A stretch of 64,000 nt of DNA from Eubacterium sp. Lineage in GTDB: Bacteria; Bacillota; Clostridia; Lachnospirales; Lachnospiraceae. The notes beneath the pieces are model-generated. The model did no database searches, was not told where the DNA came from, and saw only the letters and a program-made list of their open reading frames with translations. This document shows positions 34,645 through 43,168 of the stretch, piece by piece (within the stretch, counting starts at the first letter, position 1; every line of letters begins with the position of its first letter). The stretch lies in assembly GCA_021769425.1 (NCBI GenBank), contig JAETSX010000003.1, forward strand, positions 1 to 64,000, read 5' to 3'. A program made the position numbers and the translations under genes.

Positions 34645-35445
34645 ATGGTAAAAGGGTTATATACTGCGTATACAGGGATGTTAAACCAGCAGAACAGGTT
34701 GGATGTGCTGACAAACAATCTGGCAAACTCTGCTACGAACGGATTCAAAAAAGAAGGGTCAACTTCGCAGTCCTTCGACGAGACTTTGGCAATTAAGATT
34801 AAGGATACCTCAGCAATGAGCCTTCCCAGAGGGTTGGGAGATGTAAGCCTGGGGGTTAAGATTGGAGAATGCTATACGGATTATGGCCAGGGATCTTTCC
34901 GTGTAACAGATAATGTCTATGATTTGGCATTGGATGGAGACGGATTTTTTGCAATTTCTTTTACAAATAAGGCTGGTGAAACTTCCGTGAAATATACCAG
35001 GGACGGCGCTTTTACTGTCAGCAGAGAAGGATATCTGATGACCAAAGACGGAGACTTCGTGCTGAATCAGGCGGCAGCCCAGGCAGGCAATCCGGGTCAG
35101 GCCGGATACATACAGATTGATCCCAATGTGGAGCTGAAGGTGGATGAGAACGGCAATCTCTATCAGAATAACGTGTTGGTAGGCCAGGTTGGAGTTGTAG
35201 ATTTTGCAGATTATAATTATCTGGCAAAATACGGCGAGAATATGTATGATTTGGTGGATGGCGGTCAGGTGCAGGCATCTGACGCTCAGGTGATACAGGG
35301 AACTCTGGAGATGTCCAATGTGAATGTAATTTCAGAAATGGTGGAAATGATCACAATTTCCAGAGCATATGAGACAAATCAGAAAATCATTCAGTCCATA
35401 GATGAAACACTGGAAAAAGCTGTAAATAACATCGGCAAAGCATAG
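34645..35445 (+). CDS. Flagellar basal-body rod protein (FlhO/FlgF-like)
   Basis: 266 residues from ATG 34645, which follows AAAGGAG (upstream in-frame codons belong to the repeat element). The N-terminal MVKGLYTAYTGMLNQQNRLDVLTNNLANSATNGFKKE is the flagellar rod/hook signature. The C-terminal SNVNVISEMVEMITISRAYETNQKIIQ is the matching rod C-domain, and the middle has the FlgF/FlgG beta-rich core (GDGFFAI). It builds the proximal rod of the flagellum outside the membrane. Confidence 0.93.
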   Translation: MVKGLYTAYTGMLNQQNRLDVLTNNLANSATNGFKKEGSTSQSFDETLAIKIKDTSAMSLPRGLGDVSLGVKIGECYTDYGQGSFRVTDNVYDLALDGDGFFAISFTNKAGETSVKYTRDGAFTVSREGYLMTKDGDFVLNQAAAQAGNPGQAGYIQIDPNVELKVDENGNLYQNNVLVGQVGVVDFADYNYLAKYGENMYDLVDGGQVQASDAQVIQGTLEMSNVNVISEMVEMITISRAYETNQKIIQSIDETLEKAVNNIGKA

Positions 35446-35463
35446 GAAGGAGCGGAATAAATT

Positions 35464-36279
35464 ATGATGCGATCATTATGGTCGGCAGCGTCCGGCATGA
35501 TTTCCCAACAGACAGCCGTGGACACCATTGCCCATAATCTGTCCAACGTAAATACAGCGGGATACAAAACAGAAAAAACAGAATTCAAATCTCTGTTATA
35601 TCAAACATTACAGACCAGAACCACCACTGCAAACGGAGAGAACAAGCCAATTTCAGCGCAAGTGGGACTTGGCGCCAGGGTAGCGTCCATTACCTCCAAT
35701 TTCACTCAGGGTTCTATGCTTTCCAGTGAAAGCTATACCTCCATGGCAATTGCAGGAGACGGATTTTTTTCCGTAAGGGGTGCAGACGGAAATACATACT
35801 ATACCAGAAACGGTGATTTTAAATTAAGTGTAGGAAACAACGGTGATTTGACTCTGGTAACAGCAGACGGTTATCCGGTGCTGGATGCAGAGGGAAATCC
35901 CATTACCATGCCGGGAGATGTAAGCAGCAGTAAGATACAGGTGTCAACAGAAGGGGCATTCGGTTATCTGGACGGCAACGGGAATTTTGTGAATGTGGCA
36001 AATATCGGTTTGTATCAGTTCAGCAATCCCGCAGGCCTTGAGAAATTGTCCAACAGCCTTCTGGCAGTGACAGACGCTTCCGGAGAAGCATTGAATGAGG
36101 CCAATACTGCCAATCTGATCCGAAGCGAGGTGCGCCAGAGATATGTGGAAGGCTCCAATGTTCAGGTTGCAGATGAGATGGTGAACCTGATTGTGGCGCA
36201 GAGAGCTTATGAGATGAATTCCAAGGCAATTCAGGCGGCGGATGACATGCTGGGCCAGGCAAATCAATTGAAACGGTAG
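35464..36279 (+). CDS. Flagellar basal-body rod protein (FlhP/FlgG-like)
   Basis: 271 residues. The N-terminal MMRSLWSAASGMISQQTAVDTIAHNLSNVNTAGYKTE and C-terminal VQVADEMVNLIVAQRAYEMNSKAIQAADDML mark FlgG-type distal rod proteins. It starts 18 nt after the FlhO-like gene with AAGGAGCGG upstream, so the two are co-transcribed. Both half-signatures are intact, as needed for coiled-coil rod assembly. Confidence 0.93.
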   Translation: MMRSLWSAASGMISQQTAVDTIAHNLSNVNTAGYKTEKTEFKSLLYQTLQTRTTTANGENKPISAQVGLGARVASITSNFTQGSMLSSESYTSMAIAGDGFFSVRGADGNTYYTRNGDFKLSVGNNGDLTLVTADGYPVLDAEGNPITMPGDVSSSKIQVSTEGAFGYLDGNGNFVNVANIGLYQFSNPAGLEKLSNSLLAVTDASGEALNEANTANLIRSEVRQRYVEGSNVQVADEMVNLIVAQRAYEMNSKAIQAADDMLGQANQLKR

Positions 36280-36295
36280 AGGCCGTAATAATGTG

Positions 36296-36397
36296 ATTCA
36301 GGCAGAGCGGTGGAAAGATTGAGCCTGTTGCAATTCAGGCAGAGCAATGGAAATGCTGAGCCTGTTATGATTCAGGCAAATCAGCGGAAGCAATGAG
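36296..36397. repeat. Tandem 37-bp repeats between flagellar genes
   Basis: Units starting ATTCAGGCAGAGC begin at 36296 and 36333, with a partial third at 36370. They lie in the gap between the FlgG-like and rod-binding genes. There is no coding potential. Confidence 0.8.
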
Positions 36398-36411
36398 AAA
36401 GAAGGATGGAT

Positions 36412-36771
36412 ATGAGCCTTGATTTAAATTCAATTAACTCGAGTTACAGCAATTATAATATGGATACTGCATCCACTTCTACAAGTAAACTGGAAGAAAC
36501 ATTGAAATCCGATTTATCTGAGGCCACAGATGATGAACTGATGGAAGTGTGTAAAGACTTTGAATCCTATTTTATCGAGCAGATGTTTAAGGCAATGCAG
36601 AGAATGGTTCCGGAGTCAAAGGATAATGTTTCCGCCTCTACGAAGCAGCTTCAGGATTATTACAAAGAGCAGATGAATCAGTCTTTCGCGGAACAGGCGT
36701 CAGAAAGCGGCGGGCTTGGGATAGCCCAGATTCTTTATGAGCAGATGAAGCGCAATTACGGTATGGAGTAA
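36412..36771 (+). CDS. Flagellar rod-binding protein (FlgJ N-domain type)
   Basis: About 119 residues from ATG 36412 (GAAGG is spaced correctly for this ATG and too close for the one at 36406). The C-terminal half, CKDFESYFIEQMFKAMQRMVP...YKEQMNQSFAEQASESGGLGIAQILYEQM, is the rod-binding domain seen at the N-terminus of FlgJ. No muramidase domain is attached, as is usual in Firmicutes. It helps rod polymerisation and follows the rod genes. Confidence 0.85.
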   Translation: MSLDLNSINSSYSNYNMDTASTSTSKLEETLKSDLSEATDDELMEVCKDFESYFIEQMFKAMQRMVPESKDNVSASTKQLQDYYKEQMNQSFAEQASESGGLGIAQILYEQMKRNYGME

Positions 36772-36775
36772 TGCA

Positions 36776-39061
36776 GTGGAAACGTTGACAGGATATGTGG
36801 AACATATCGTTTTTCAGAATACAGAGAATGGATATACTGTGCTGAATCTGTCCTGTGAAGGAGAAGAAATTACCTGTGTGGGAATTTTTCATGGAGTCAG
36901 CGAAGGAGAATTTCTGGAGGTGACCGGAGAATACGCCACGCATCCTTCTTACGGGCAGCAGCTTAAAATGAGTTCTTTCCGGGTAAAGCCGCCGGAGGAT
37001 GTGGATTCTATGGAACGGTATCTGGGTTCCGGCGCTGTGAAAGGAATCGGCGCTGCGTTAGCGGCCAGAATTGTCAGGAAGTTTAAAGAAGACACCTTTC
37101 GGATTATAGAGGAAGAACCGGAACGGCTGGCAGAGGTGAAAGGAATCAGCCAGCGGAAAGCAATGGAGATTGCAGAGCAGGTGGAGGGAAAGCGGGAGCT
37201 GCGCCAGGCAATGATTTTCCTGCAGCAGTACGGCATTTCCCAGACATTGGCAGCTAAAATTTATAAAGCATACGGCCAGGAGGTGTACGGGATTTTAAAG
37301 GAAAATCCTTACCGGCTGGCAGATGACATTCAAGGTGTGGGTTTTCGAATTGCGGATGAGATTGCATCCAGAATTGGAATCCACACCGATTCTGATTTCC
37401 GCATCCGAAGCGGAATTCTGTATACCTTAATGCAGTCCGCACAGGAGGGGCATACCTGCCTGCCGGCAGAACTGCTGACCCGGAGGGCCAGTGAATTGCT
37501 GGGAGTGGATTCAGAGCATATTGAGAAGCATTATATGAATCTTGCCATTGACAAGAAAGTGGTGATTAAATCTGGGAGTCAGAAGACCTGCCGGCAGGCT
37601 TCCATTCTTTCAGGCGGGATGGAGAATCATTTGGAGAAGAAGGATGATCTCGGGCATAAAACGGCAGAGGACAGTCAGTATATCTATGCATCCCCTTATT
37701 ATTATATGGAGGCAAATACGGCAGCTATGTTAAAGCAGCTTGATTTGGCCTATGATGTGCCGGAGATTGAAATACGGGAACGGATCCGGAGGATTGAGCA
37801 GGATACCGGTATGGAGCTGGATGAACTTCAGGCGGAAGCGGTGAAAGAAGCGGTAACCAACGGGCTCATGGTAATTACCGGAGGTCCTGGAACTGGAAAG
37901 ACAACCACAATCAATACCATTATCCGGTATTTTGAACTGGAAGGAATGGATATTTTTCTGGCGGCGCCTACGGGGCGGGCGGCCAAGCGGATGAGTGAAA
38001 CCACCGGATTTGAAGCCCGCACCATTCACCGGATGCTGGAATTAAACGGCGGAATGGAAGGAAATGCAGGATTTGAGCGGAATGAACAAAACCCTCTGGA
38101 AACTGATGTGATTATTATTGATGAGATGTCTATGGTGGACATTTCTCTGATGTATGCGCTGTTGAAGGCAGTGGCGGCAGGCACAAGGCTGATTTTGGTT
38201 GGAGATGTGAACCAGCTTCCAAGCGTAGGGCCGGGCAGTGTCCTGAAAGATATGATTGAATCCGAGCAATTTCATGTGGTGCGGCTGAATAAGATTTTCC
38301 GGCAGGCGGCGCAAAGCGATATTATTGTAAATGCCCATAAGATTAACCGGGGAGAGGAAGTGATTCTGGATAATAAGAGCATGGATTTCTTTTTCCTGAA
38401 ACGGTTTGACGCCAATGTGATTATCAGTGTTGTCATTCAGTTGATTCGGCAGAAACTGCCCAAATTTGTAGATGCGGAACCTTTTGACATTCAGGTGCTG
38501 ACGCCTATGCGCAAGGGACTTTTGGGGGTGGAACGGCTGAACGGAATTTTACAGCAGTACCTGAACCCGCCGGAAAGGGGAAAAGAAGAACGGGAGCATG
38601 GCGGCGTTACCTTCCGCGAAGGCGATAAGGTGATGCAGGTGAAGAATAATTATCAGTTGGAATGGGAGATACGCAGCAAATACGGGCTGGCCATTGATAA
38701 GGGGACAGGCATCTTTAATGGAGATACAGGCATCATCCGAAGCATCAGCGCTTACCAGGAAACAATGACGGTGGAGTTTGACGAGGGAAGGATGGTGGAA
38801 TATTCCTTTAAACAACTGGATGAGCTGGAGCTGGCTTATGCCATTACCATACATAAATCTCAGGGCAGCGAATATCCGGCTGTGGTGATTCCGCTGCTGA
38901 CAGGTCCGAAAATGCTTATGAACCGCAATCTCTTGTATACTGCGGTGACTCGGGCCAAGAAATGTGTCACAATTGTGGGAAATGACCGAACTTTTCAGGA
39001 AATGATCGCAAATGTCAGTGAACAGAAACGCTATACCGGACTGAAAGACAGGTTGCAATAG
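36776..39061 (+). CDS. recD2: RecD2-type ATP-dependent DNA helicase
   Basis: 761 residues starting at GTG 36776, 4 nt after the rod-binding gene. Layout: an N-terminal OB-like part (GYVEHIVFQNTENGYTVLNL), helix-hairpin-helix repeats (VKGIGAALAARIVRKF; VKGISQRKAMEIAEQ; GVGFRIADEIA), then SF1B helicase motifs. These are Walker A TGGPGTGKTTT near residue 369, AAPTGRAAKRMSE, VIIIDEMSMVD, GDVNQLPSVGPG and the C-terminal AYAITIHKSQGSEYPAVVIP and YTAVTRAK. RecD2 acts in repair and replication restart without RecBC. A terminator follows. Confidence 0.93.
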   Translation: METLTGYVEHIVFQNTENGYTVLNLSCEGEEITCVGIFHGVSEGEFLEVTGEYATHPSYGQQLKMSSFRVKPPEDVDSMERYLGSGAVKGIGAALAARIVRKFKEDTFRIIEEEPERLAEVKGISQRKAMEIAEQVEGKRELRQAMIFLQQYGISQTLAAKIYKAYGQEVYGILKENPYRLADDIQGVGFRIADEIASRIGIHTDSDFRIRSGILYTLMQSAQEGHTCLPAELLTRRASELLGVDSEHIEKHYMNLAIDKKVVIKSGSQKTCRQASILSGGMENHLEKKDDLGHKTAEDSQYIYASPYYYMEANTAAMLKQLDLAYDVPEIEIRERIRRIEQDTGMELDELQAEAVKEAVTNGLMVITGGPGTGKTTTINTIIRYFELEGMDIFLAAPTGRAAKRMSETTGFEARTIHRMLELNGGMEGNAGFERNEQNPLETDVIIIDEMSMVDISLMYALLKAVAAGTRLILVGDVNQLPSVGPGSVLKDMIESEQFHVVRLNKIFRQAAQSDIIVNAHKINRGEEVILDNKSMDFFFLKRFDANVIISVVIQLIRQKLPKFVDAEPFDIQVLTPMRKGLLGVERLNGILQQYLNPPERGKEEREHGGVTFREGDKVMQVKNNYQLEWEIRSKYGLAIDKGTGIFNGDTGIIRSISAYQETMTVEFDEGRMVEYSFKQLDELELAYAITIHKSQGSEYPAVVIPLLTGPKMLMNRNLLYTAVTRAKKCVTIVGNDRTFQEMIANVSEQKRYTGLKDRLQ

Positions 39062-39078
39062 ACAGTTTCATGATTTTG

Positions 39079-39115
39079 AAAAAGGCAGGAACGGAAAACA
39101 GTTCTTGCCTTTTTT
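39079..39115 (+). terminator. Rho-independent terminator after recD2
   Basis: AAAAGGCAGGAAC, loop GGAAAACA, GTTCTTGCCTTTTTT. Strong stem with a U tail. CGCATTTATGCG, a short palindrome, lies downstream before the lipoprotein gene. Confidence 0.88.
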
Positions 39116-39181
39116 CGAATTCAATGCTATACTGTAGGGTATCAACGCATTTATGCGCTAAAGTATAGGGAGGAAAGATTC

Positions 39182-40282
39182 ATGAAAAGAAAAATAATGG
39201 CGCTTGTATTATCCATGGCAATGGCAGCTTCCGTTTTGGCAGGCTGCGGCACAGTAGGCGGCGATTCGGCTAAGAAGTCTGAAAGCCAGGAATCCGGAGA
39301 CAGCAAAGAAGCGGAAGACGGCACAGAGAAAGAAGATGCAGCCGCAGAAGCTGATTCAGAGGAGAAAGAGGATGCATCCGGAACTGAGAGTACAGACGGC
39401 AAGGTTTACAAAATCGGCATTTGCCAGCAGCTGGAGCATCAGGCATTGGACTCTGCAACTGAGGGCTTCAAGGCAGCGCTGGTGGAAAAGCTGGGCGAAG
39501 GAAATGTGGAATTTGATTATCAGAATGCCCAGGGAGAGCAGCCTAACTGCGCAACCATCGCAACAAAATTTGTGAACGACAATGTAGATTTAATTATGGC
39601 AAACGCTACCACGGCCCTTCAGGCATGTGCGGCAGCCACAGCGGATATTCCCGTTATTGGGACATCCGTGACAGATTTTGTGGAAGCCGGCGTGGTGGAC
39701 AGCAATGACGCTCCGGGAAGAAATGTGACAGGAACCTCTGATTTGGCTCCTATTGACCAGCAGATAGAGCTTCTGGTAAAATTGGTTCCGGATGCAGATA
39801 AGGTGGGAATTATGTATTGTTCCGCAGAAGCCAATTCTGTGTTCCAGGCAGAAAAAGCGGAAGAGGCGTTGGATGCCAAAGGAATTTCCCATGAGAGATA
39901 TACCGTGGCAGATTCCAACGATATTCAGCAGGTAATTACTAAGGCTGTAGGAGAATGCGACGTGATTTATATTCCCACAGACAATACCATTGCAAACAAT
40001 ATTGAAGGCGTGAAAAACGTTGCAGTTCCGGCAGGAATTCCGGTAATCTGCGGCGAAGAAAATATGTGTGCCGGAGGCGGACTTGCAACCCTGAGCATCT
40101 CTTACTACAACATTGGCTACAATGCAGGAGTTATGGCATATGAGATTCTTACAGAGGGCAAGAAACCTGCAGAAATGCCCATTCAGTATGCAGATGAGGT
40201 GGTTGAAAAATACAATGCGGAAGTGGCAGAAGCCCTGAAAATGGAAATGCCTTCCGACATGGCAGTAATCGGAGAGGAATAA
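39182..40282 (+). CDS. ABC transporter substrate-binding lipoprotein (TrpX-like)
   Basis: 366 residues. A lipoprotein signal peptide ends in the lipobox LAGC with Cys22 as the lipidated residue, followed by a disordered Ser/Glu/Asp linker (about 28-78). The rest is a periplasmic-binding fold of the ABC_sub_bind type (KIGICQQLEHQALDSATEGF; NDNVDLIMANATTALQACAAAT; IPVIGTSVTDFV; YIPTDNTIANN). Members in streptococci import tryptophan (TrpX), others nucleosides or unknown ligands. It leads a three-gene ABC operon. GGGAGGAAAG precedes the ATG. Confidence 0.88.
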   Translation: MKRKIMALVLSMAMAASVLAGCGTVGGDSAKKSESQESGDSKEAEDGTEKEDAAAEADSEEKEDASGTESTDGKVYKIGICQQLEHQALDSATEGFKAALVEKLGEGNVEFDYQNAQGEQPNCATIATKFVNDNVDLIMANATTALQACAAATADIPVIGTSVTDFVEAGVVDSNDAPGRNVTGTSDLAPIDQQIELLVKLVPDADKVGIMYCSAEANSVFQAEKAEEALDAKGISHERYTVADSNDIQQVITKAVGECDVIYIPTDNTIANNIEGVKNVAVPAGIPVICGEENMCAGGGLATLSISYYNIGYNAGVMAYEILTEGKKPAEMPIQYADEVVEKYNAEVAEALKMEMPSDMAVIGEE

Positions 40283-40283
40283 A

Positions 40284-41186
40284 ATGGAAGCACTGTTAAA
40301 TGCACTCCCCGGCTCTGTAGCCCAGGGCTTGATTTGGGGAATTCTTGCAATTGGCGTATATATCACTTATAAAGTATTGGATTATGCGGATCTGACGGTG
40401 GACGGCAGCCTTGCCACCGGCGGGGCGGTGGCTGTAATGTGCATTGTGGGAGGGATGAACCCTTATCTGGCAATGGTAATGGCATTCGGCGCCGGAATGT
40501 TGGCGGGACTTGCCACCGGCCTGTTTCACACTGTGTTCGGTATTCCCCCCATTCTGTCCGGAATTTTGACACAGTTAGGGCTGTATTCCATTAATATGCG
40601 GATTCTTGGAAAATCCAATCAGGCGGTCAGTGTCGATCAGTTTGAACTTCTGGTAAGTCTCCGCTATATTCAGGAGGCATGCATCACCGCAGGAATCTGT
40701 TGTTTGGTTATTACAATGATCCTGTACTGGTTTTTTGGGACAGAGCTTGGCGCGGCAGTCCGGGCAACGGGCTGCAACCAGAATATGGCAAGAGCCCAGG
40801 GGATTAACACCAGTACCCAGAAAGTGCTGGGGTTGGTAATTTCCAACGGGCTGGCGGGCATTTCCGGCGCGCTGTATGCCCAGTACCAGGGAAGCGCAGA
40901 CGTCAATATGGGCCGGGGAGCTATTGTAATCGGCCTGGCGGCGGTGATTATTGGCGAAGTGGTATTCGGAAAGATCTTCCACAATTTTGCCCTGCGGATG
41001 CTGGCGGCTGTTCTAGGTGCGATTGCTTATTACATTGTGATTGCCATTGTGCTGCAGCTTGGCCTGTCCACCAATGACCTGAAACTGTTTTCCGCTCTGA
41101 TTGTGGCTCTGTTCCTTGCAATTCCTCATTTGAAGAGCAAATATTTTGCTCAGACAGGCAGGAAGGGAGGAAAGGCAGATGCTTAA
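40284..41186 (+). CDS. ABC transporter permease (TrpY-like)
   Basis: 300 residues with about eight to nine membrane helices, of the branched-chain-amino-acid/TrpY-like permease class (GILAIGVYITYKVLDYADLTVDGSLATGGAV; GAAVRATGCNQNMARAQGI is the coupling-helix region contacting the ATPase). It starts 1 nt after the lipoprotein gene and overlaps the ATPase gene by 8 nt, so the three are one operon. The ligand is set by the lipoprotein and remains uncertain. Confidence 0.9.
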   Translation: MEALLNALPGSVAQGLIWGILAIGVYITYKVLDYADLTVDGSLATGGAVAVMCIVGGMNPYLAMVMAFGAGMLAGLATGLFHTVFGIPPILSGILTQLGLYSINMRILGKSNQAVSVDQFELLVSLRYIQEACITAGICCLVITMILYWFFGTELGAAVRATGCNQNMARAQGINTSTQKVLGLVISNGLAGISGALYAQYQGSADVNMGRGAIVIGLAAVIIGEVVFGKIFHNFALRMLAAVLGAIAYYIVIAIVLQLGLSTNDLKLFSALIVALFLAIPHLKSKYFAQTGRKGGKADA

Positions 41187-41973
41187 AGTTGAAAGAGTAT
41201 ATAAAACATTCAATCCGGGAACTATCAACGAAAAAAGGGCCTTAAACGGCATTGACCTGGTTTTGAATGAAGGAGACTTTGTTACGGTTATCGGCGGAAA
41301 CGGCGCCGGGAAATCCACAATTCTGAATATGATTGCCGGCGTGTATCCGGTGGATCAGGGGAAAATTCTCATAGACGACATTGATGTGACAAAGCTTCCG
41401 GAGCATAAGCGTGCAAAATATCTGGGCAGAGTGTTTCAGGACCCCATGACAGGCACAGCGGCGGATATGAACATTGAGGAAAATCTGGCCATTGCCGCCC
41501 GCAGAGGCAGAAAACGTTTTCTGGGATGGGGCATTACCGGGAAGGAAAGAGAGGTTTACCAAGAGAAGTTAAGGGCGCTGGAGCTTGGCCTGGAAACCAG
41601 GATGACATCTAAGGTGGGTCTTTTGTCCGGCGGGCAGAGACAGGCGTTAACCTTATTGATGGCGTCGCTGGAAAAACCGAAGCTGCTGCTGTTGGATGAG
41701 CATACAGCGGCCCTGGACCCGAAAACAGCGAAAAAAGTTCTGGATTTGACAGAAGAAATTGTAAATAAAGATCATCTGACCACATTGATGATTACCCACA
41801 ACATGAAAGACGCCATTCGTCTGGGCAACCGCCTGATTATGATGCATGAGGGCCGGATCATCTATGATGTGTCAGGAGAAGAAAAGAAACGACTTAAAGT
41901 ATCAGATTTGCTGGCCAAGTTTGAAGAAGCCAGCGGCGGGGAGTTTTCCAATGACCGTATGATGCTTTCTTAA
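41179..41973 (+). CDS. ABC transporter ATP-binding protein (TrpZ-like)
   Basis: 264 residues from ATG 41179 (GGAGGAAAGG upstream; overlaps the permease end). Walker A GGNGAGKST, Q loop in GRVFQDPMTG, signature LLSGGQRQALTLLMA, Walker B LLLLDEHTAALDP and the switch His in MITHNM are all present. Note DEHTAALDP in place of the usual DEPTAALDP, a feature common in this subfamily. It powers uptake with the two genes upstream. Confidence 0.93.
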   Translation: MLKVERVYKTFNPGTINEKRALNGIDLVLNEGDFVTVIGGNGAGKSTILNMIAGVYPVDQGKILIDDIDVTKLPEHKRAKYLGRVFQDPMTGTAADMNIEENLAIAARRGRKRFLGWGITGKEREVYQEKLRALELGLETRMTSKVGLLSGGQRQALTLLMASLEKPKLLLLDEHTAALDPKTAKKVLDLTEEIVNKDHLTTLMITHNMKDAIRLGNRLIMMHEGRIIYDVSGEEKKRLKVSDLLAKFEEASGGEFSNDRMMLS

Positions 41974-41983
41974 AAAATAGAAA

Positions 41984-42019
41984 AAAGGACATCTCTGATT
42001 TAGGAGGTGTTCTTTTTTC
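41984..42019 (+). terminator. Terminator after the ABC operon
   Basis: AAGGACATCTC pairs with GGAGGTGTTCTT (with G-T pairs), followed by TTTTTTCTTTC. Confidence 0.7.
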
Positions 42020-42028
42020 TTTCATAGG

Positions 42029-42077
42029 AAACTCCCATCATGCTCAGCCTGCCGTTTGACGGGCCGCATGGCCATCC
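42029..42077 (-). repeat. 49-bp dispersed repeat, copy 2 (inverted)
   Basis: On the minus strand it begins GGATGGCCATGCGGCCCG and ends GCATGATGGGAGTTT, the same as 18992-19040 apart from a few central changes. It lies directly after the ABC-operon terminator. Confidence 0.8.
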
Positions 42078-42261
42078 TACTATGGAATCCAAGGGCTTTC
42101 ATAGTAAGTCCTTGCTGCTGTGGGTTTGTTTTATGATGGACAAAAGCGTTATTGTGGAATATAATGAAAACAGGAACTTTCAGGGGGAGCAGAGGGGAAT
42201 TGAAAGAAATCATTAGGTTTCATATGCTGCGGTGCAGTCAAAGAAGGGAAGGTGAATGACA

Positions 42262-42654
42262 ATGTTACTGCAATGTTTTAAACGGGATATCACAAGGATT
42301 TCCAGAGTTGATTACTGGGTTGCCTGGTTTTCGGCCGTATTGTTTTTTGGTCTTTTGGATGTTTTATTGTTTGCTTGTTGGCAGTCATTTGAAATGAATG
42401 TGTTATTTTTGGCGGTATTTTTGGGAGTTAAGTTGTTTCAGGCTATTTATATGTATCTTTTGACGCTGAAAAGATTCCATGATGCAGGGTATGCTGCCTG
42501 GTGTCTGAATGTATGTGTTTTATTATCCCCGCTGGTAATTGGTAATTTTATGATTCTTTTTGTAGCAATGAAAGAGAGCGACGGGAAAAATGCCTGGGGT
42601 GAACCGCCTTTGCTGGCTGAATATGAAAAAAACAGTGCAATTTACAGAAGGTAG
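42262..42654 (+). CDS. DUF805 family membrane protein
   Basis: 130 residues from ATG 42262 (GAAGGTGA is well spaced; an ATG at 42256 is too close). Three to four hydrophobic helices, an RISRVDYWVAWF start and a LTLKRFHDAGYAAWCLNVCVLL motif identify the DUF805 family. A C-terminal DGKNAWGEPP is also typical. Function is unknown in the family. It stands alone between repeat-rich gaps. Confidence 0.85.
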   Translation: MLLQCFKRDITRISRVDYWVAWFSAVLFFGLLDVLLFACWQSFEMNVLFLAVFLGVKLFQAIYMYLLTLKRFHDAGYAAWCLNVCVLLSPLVIGNFMILFVAMKESDGKNAWGEPPLLAEYEKNSAIYRR

Positions 42655-42762
42655 GCTGATGAAAAGAAAATTCCCTAATACAGCTTTTCTGAATTTTAAA
42701 GGCAGCTATTATTCCGGCAGTGCAATGTCCGCAAAATTTATATAAGTAAAAATGTCGGTATT

Positions 42763-42853
42763 GATACCCGTGAGAGAAATGATTTGCCAATAAGTTTTCA
42801 CTATTTCAAAAAGAGGCGCAAATCATTTGGCAAATAAGTATGCTCTTGAGTAT
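42763..42853. mobile_element. 92-bp dispersed inverted-repeat element, copy 3
   Basis: Starts GATACCCGTGAGAGAAATGA and ends ATGCTCTTGAGTAT. It has the same internal hairpin as copies 1 and 2. Its right end directly abuts the 185-bp element at 42851. Confidence 0.8.
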
Positions 42854-43035
42854 TACTCCGGCGGTTAAATATCGCAGAATTTTACGTAGGATAAATTTTC
42901 ATCTGCAAGGCGGAAGAATGGGTTGTAGCGAGGGTTGCAACGATTGATGAGGGTCTGCCCCGCTTTATCGGGCACAACGTGGCAGATGGAAATTCAGACA
43001 AGTAAAAACTGCAATATTTAACCGCCGGAGTAATA
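42851..43035. mobile_element. 185-bp MITE-like element with perfect 22-bp terminal inverted repeats
   Basis: The termini 42851-42872 and 43014-43035 are exact inverse copies beginning TATTACTCCGGCGGTTAA. The outermost bases are TA on both sides, as in elements moved by IS630/Tc1-type transposases. Inside, TTTCATCTGC pairs with GCAGATGGAAA. There is no coding capacity. The gap 42655-43168 is otherwise empty. Confidence 0.85.
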
Positions 43036-43168
43036 TAACTGCCGAAGTAAAAACTGCTTTCCGGAAAAATAATACTTTTTAGGAATTCTTAAGAAAAAAT
43101 TTATGGAAACCGGCCGGGAAGTGTGATAGTATAAAGTCTGCTGAGAGAATTTTTTCGCACATATAAAA

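Noticed and set aside
39116-39181. T-box or other riboswitch before the TrpX-like gene
   Set aside because: The gap is only 65 nt after the terminator, too short, and shows only a 12-bp palindrome.
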